Origin: Desulfoferrobacter suflitae
GTDB lineage: Bacteria; Desulfobacterota; Syntrophobacteria; Syntrophobacterales; Syntrophobacteraceae
Assembly (NCBI RefSeq): GCF_022603395.1
Contig: NZ_JAIBKA010000018.1
Coordinates: 1 to 49,831 of the forward strand
Direction of reading: 5' to 3'
Length of the DNA: 49,831 bases
The position numbers and the translations under genes were made by a program. The notes below the pieces were generated by a model. It was not told the DNA's origin. It ran no database searches and saw nothing but the letters and a program-made list of their open reading frames with translations. This document shows positions 49,312 through 49,831 of the stretch, piece after piece. Numbering within the stretch: the stretch's first letter is position 1; each line of letters begins with the position of its first letter.

Positions 49312-49620
49312 TCAATGGTAGTCGATGAAATCCACGTCGAAGGCGTTTTCATCTTCAAATCTGAAAACGATCCGCCAATTCGCGCGAACGGTCACCGAGA
49401 AAAGGCCTTTCATGTCCCCTTTGAGATGATGCAGGCGAAAGGTTGGTACGTCCATGCCTTCAATAATCTGCGCCGCGTGAAGGGTCGAAAGAATGAGCCT
49501 GATCCGTTCCAACATGTCCGGCGGCAACTTGCTGCCGTCGTCATCCTCGAAGAACCGCCTCAATCCTTTATGTCGAAAGGTCTTTATCAGGGGTGTTAAT
49601 TGTAAAGTGTAAAATGACAT
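49312..49620 (-). CDS. higB: HigB/RelE-family toxin
   Basis: 102 residues: IKTFRHKGLRRFFEDDDGSKLP, FRLHHLKGDMKGLFSVTVRANWRIVFRFE, AFDVDFIDYH. This is the RelE/HigB ribosome-dependent mRNA endonuclease fold, with the ANWRI(V)F signature. ATG at 49620 is chosen; a longer form from 49656 is possible. Gap to higA 14 bases. Confidence 0.9.
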   Translation of the reverse strand: MSFYTLQLTPLIKTFRHKGLRRFFEDDDGSKLPPDMLERIRLILSTLHAAQIIEGMDVPTFRLHHLKGDMKGLFSVTVRANWRIVFRFEDENAFDVDFIDYH

Positions 49621-49831
49621 TTTACAAGACCTTTTAAGAAGGAACTCGGAAAGCACACCAAGAACAGTGGTACAAGCAAGAAAGTTAATAAGCCAGATCG
49701 CGGTGCGCAGGTTCGGGTATGCAGGTGCGGAGGTTGCCCGCTATCTCAATATTTCAACCTTTGCAGTTAACCGTGTGCTTTCGGCAAGCCTGCGCAGGCG
49801 ATTTTTTTTCATAGGGAGCGGCGCAGCGATG
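49613..49831 (+). pseudogene. C-terminal part of the same REP-type transposase, runs off the right edge
   Basis: Frame DLLRRNSESTPRTVVQARKL, then ISQIAVRRFGYAGAEVARYL and NISTFAVNRVL: the DnaA-C-like helix-turn-helix tail known from TnpA-REP proteins. It has no start of its own and picks up where the N-terminal part at 48248-49027 leaves off, with about 620 bases holding higBA between. The frame is open to the window's end. Confidence 0.7.

Overview
The window reads as a piece of an anaerobic, sulfur-metabolising deltaproteobacterium (Desulfobacterota, in the style of Syntrophobacterales or Desulfobacterales). This rests on gene content: soluble HdrABC, an extra HdrC-like protein, an archaeal-type homocysteine synthase pair (DUF39 plus NIL/ferredoxin), FmdE, a tetrathionate-reductase-type molybdoenzyme, a sulfide:quinone-reductase-type flavoprotein and a sigma-54 promoter. 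No rRNA, tRNA or CRISPR array was seen. The species cannot be named from the sequence.

Layout. (1) 1-5409, mobile DNA: two related insertion elements on the minus strand, each with a zinc-ribbon accessory protein and a D,D-35-E transposase. The ATPase of the right-hand one is cut short where the left-hand one begins. A SEC-C/TPR protein follows. (2) 5410-6791, decayed DNA holding a broken GYD-domain gene. (3) 6792-21732, the core of the window: a PhnD-like lipoprotein and a membrane-anchored sigma-54 activator, a textbook -24/-12 promoter, then a receiver-domain protein, ttrB-ttrC-ttrA, a TorD chaperone, FmdE, an SQR-like flavoprotein, DUF1641, two tiny proteins, a MoCF-domain protein and a tandem HdrC-like protein. 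(4) 21747-27333, minus strand: a type III restriction-modification operon with a HepT/MntA toxin-antitoxin pair between mod and res. (5) 27898-35093: a homocysteine synthesis pair and, divergently, an Rrf2 regulator with a small unknown protein and hdrC-hdrB-hdrA, sharing overlapping divergent promoters around a palindrome. (6) 35094-40115: repeats, a predicted small RNA with intrinsic terminators, a truncated dynamin-like GTPase, a serine recombinase, small unknown genes, an IS91-type relic and a tauE relic. (7) 40139-48087, metal(loid) resistance: arsM with an HgcC-like regulator, a BFD-like protein with merA, ynfA, a complete IS1634-type element with 16-bp inverted repeats and a 6-bp target duplication, arsC and a CoA-disulfide-reductase-like flavoprotein. 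(8) 48248-49831: a REP-type tyrosine transposase gene with two amber codons, split by a higBA toxin-antitoxin pair.

How it may work together. The ttrBCA gene order matches the enteric tetrathionate reductase operon. In the enteric system a histidine kinase with a PhnD-like periplasmic sensor (TtrS) and a response regulator control transcription. Here the PhnD-like part is a separate lipoprotein whose gene overlaps that of a membrane sigma-54 activator without a kinase domain, and a consensus sigma-54 promoter precedes the reductase operon. I infer a kinase-free sensing route for an oxidised sulfur compound (tetrathionate, thiosulfate, polysulfide or similar), linked to sulfide/quinone and Hdr-type electron carriers. 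This is the most interesting system in the window; the substrate is not proven by sequence.
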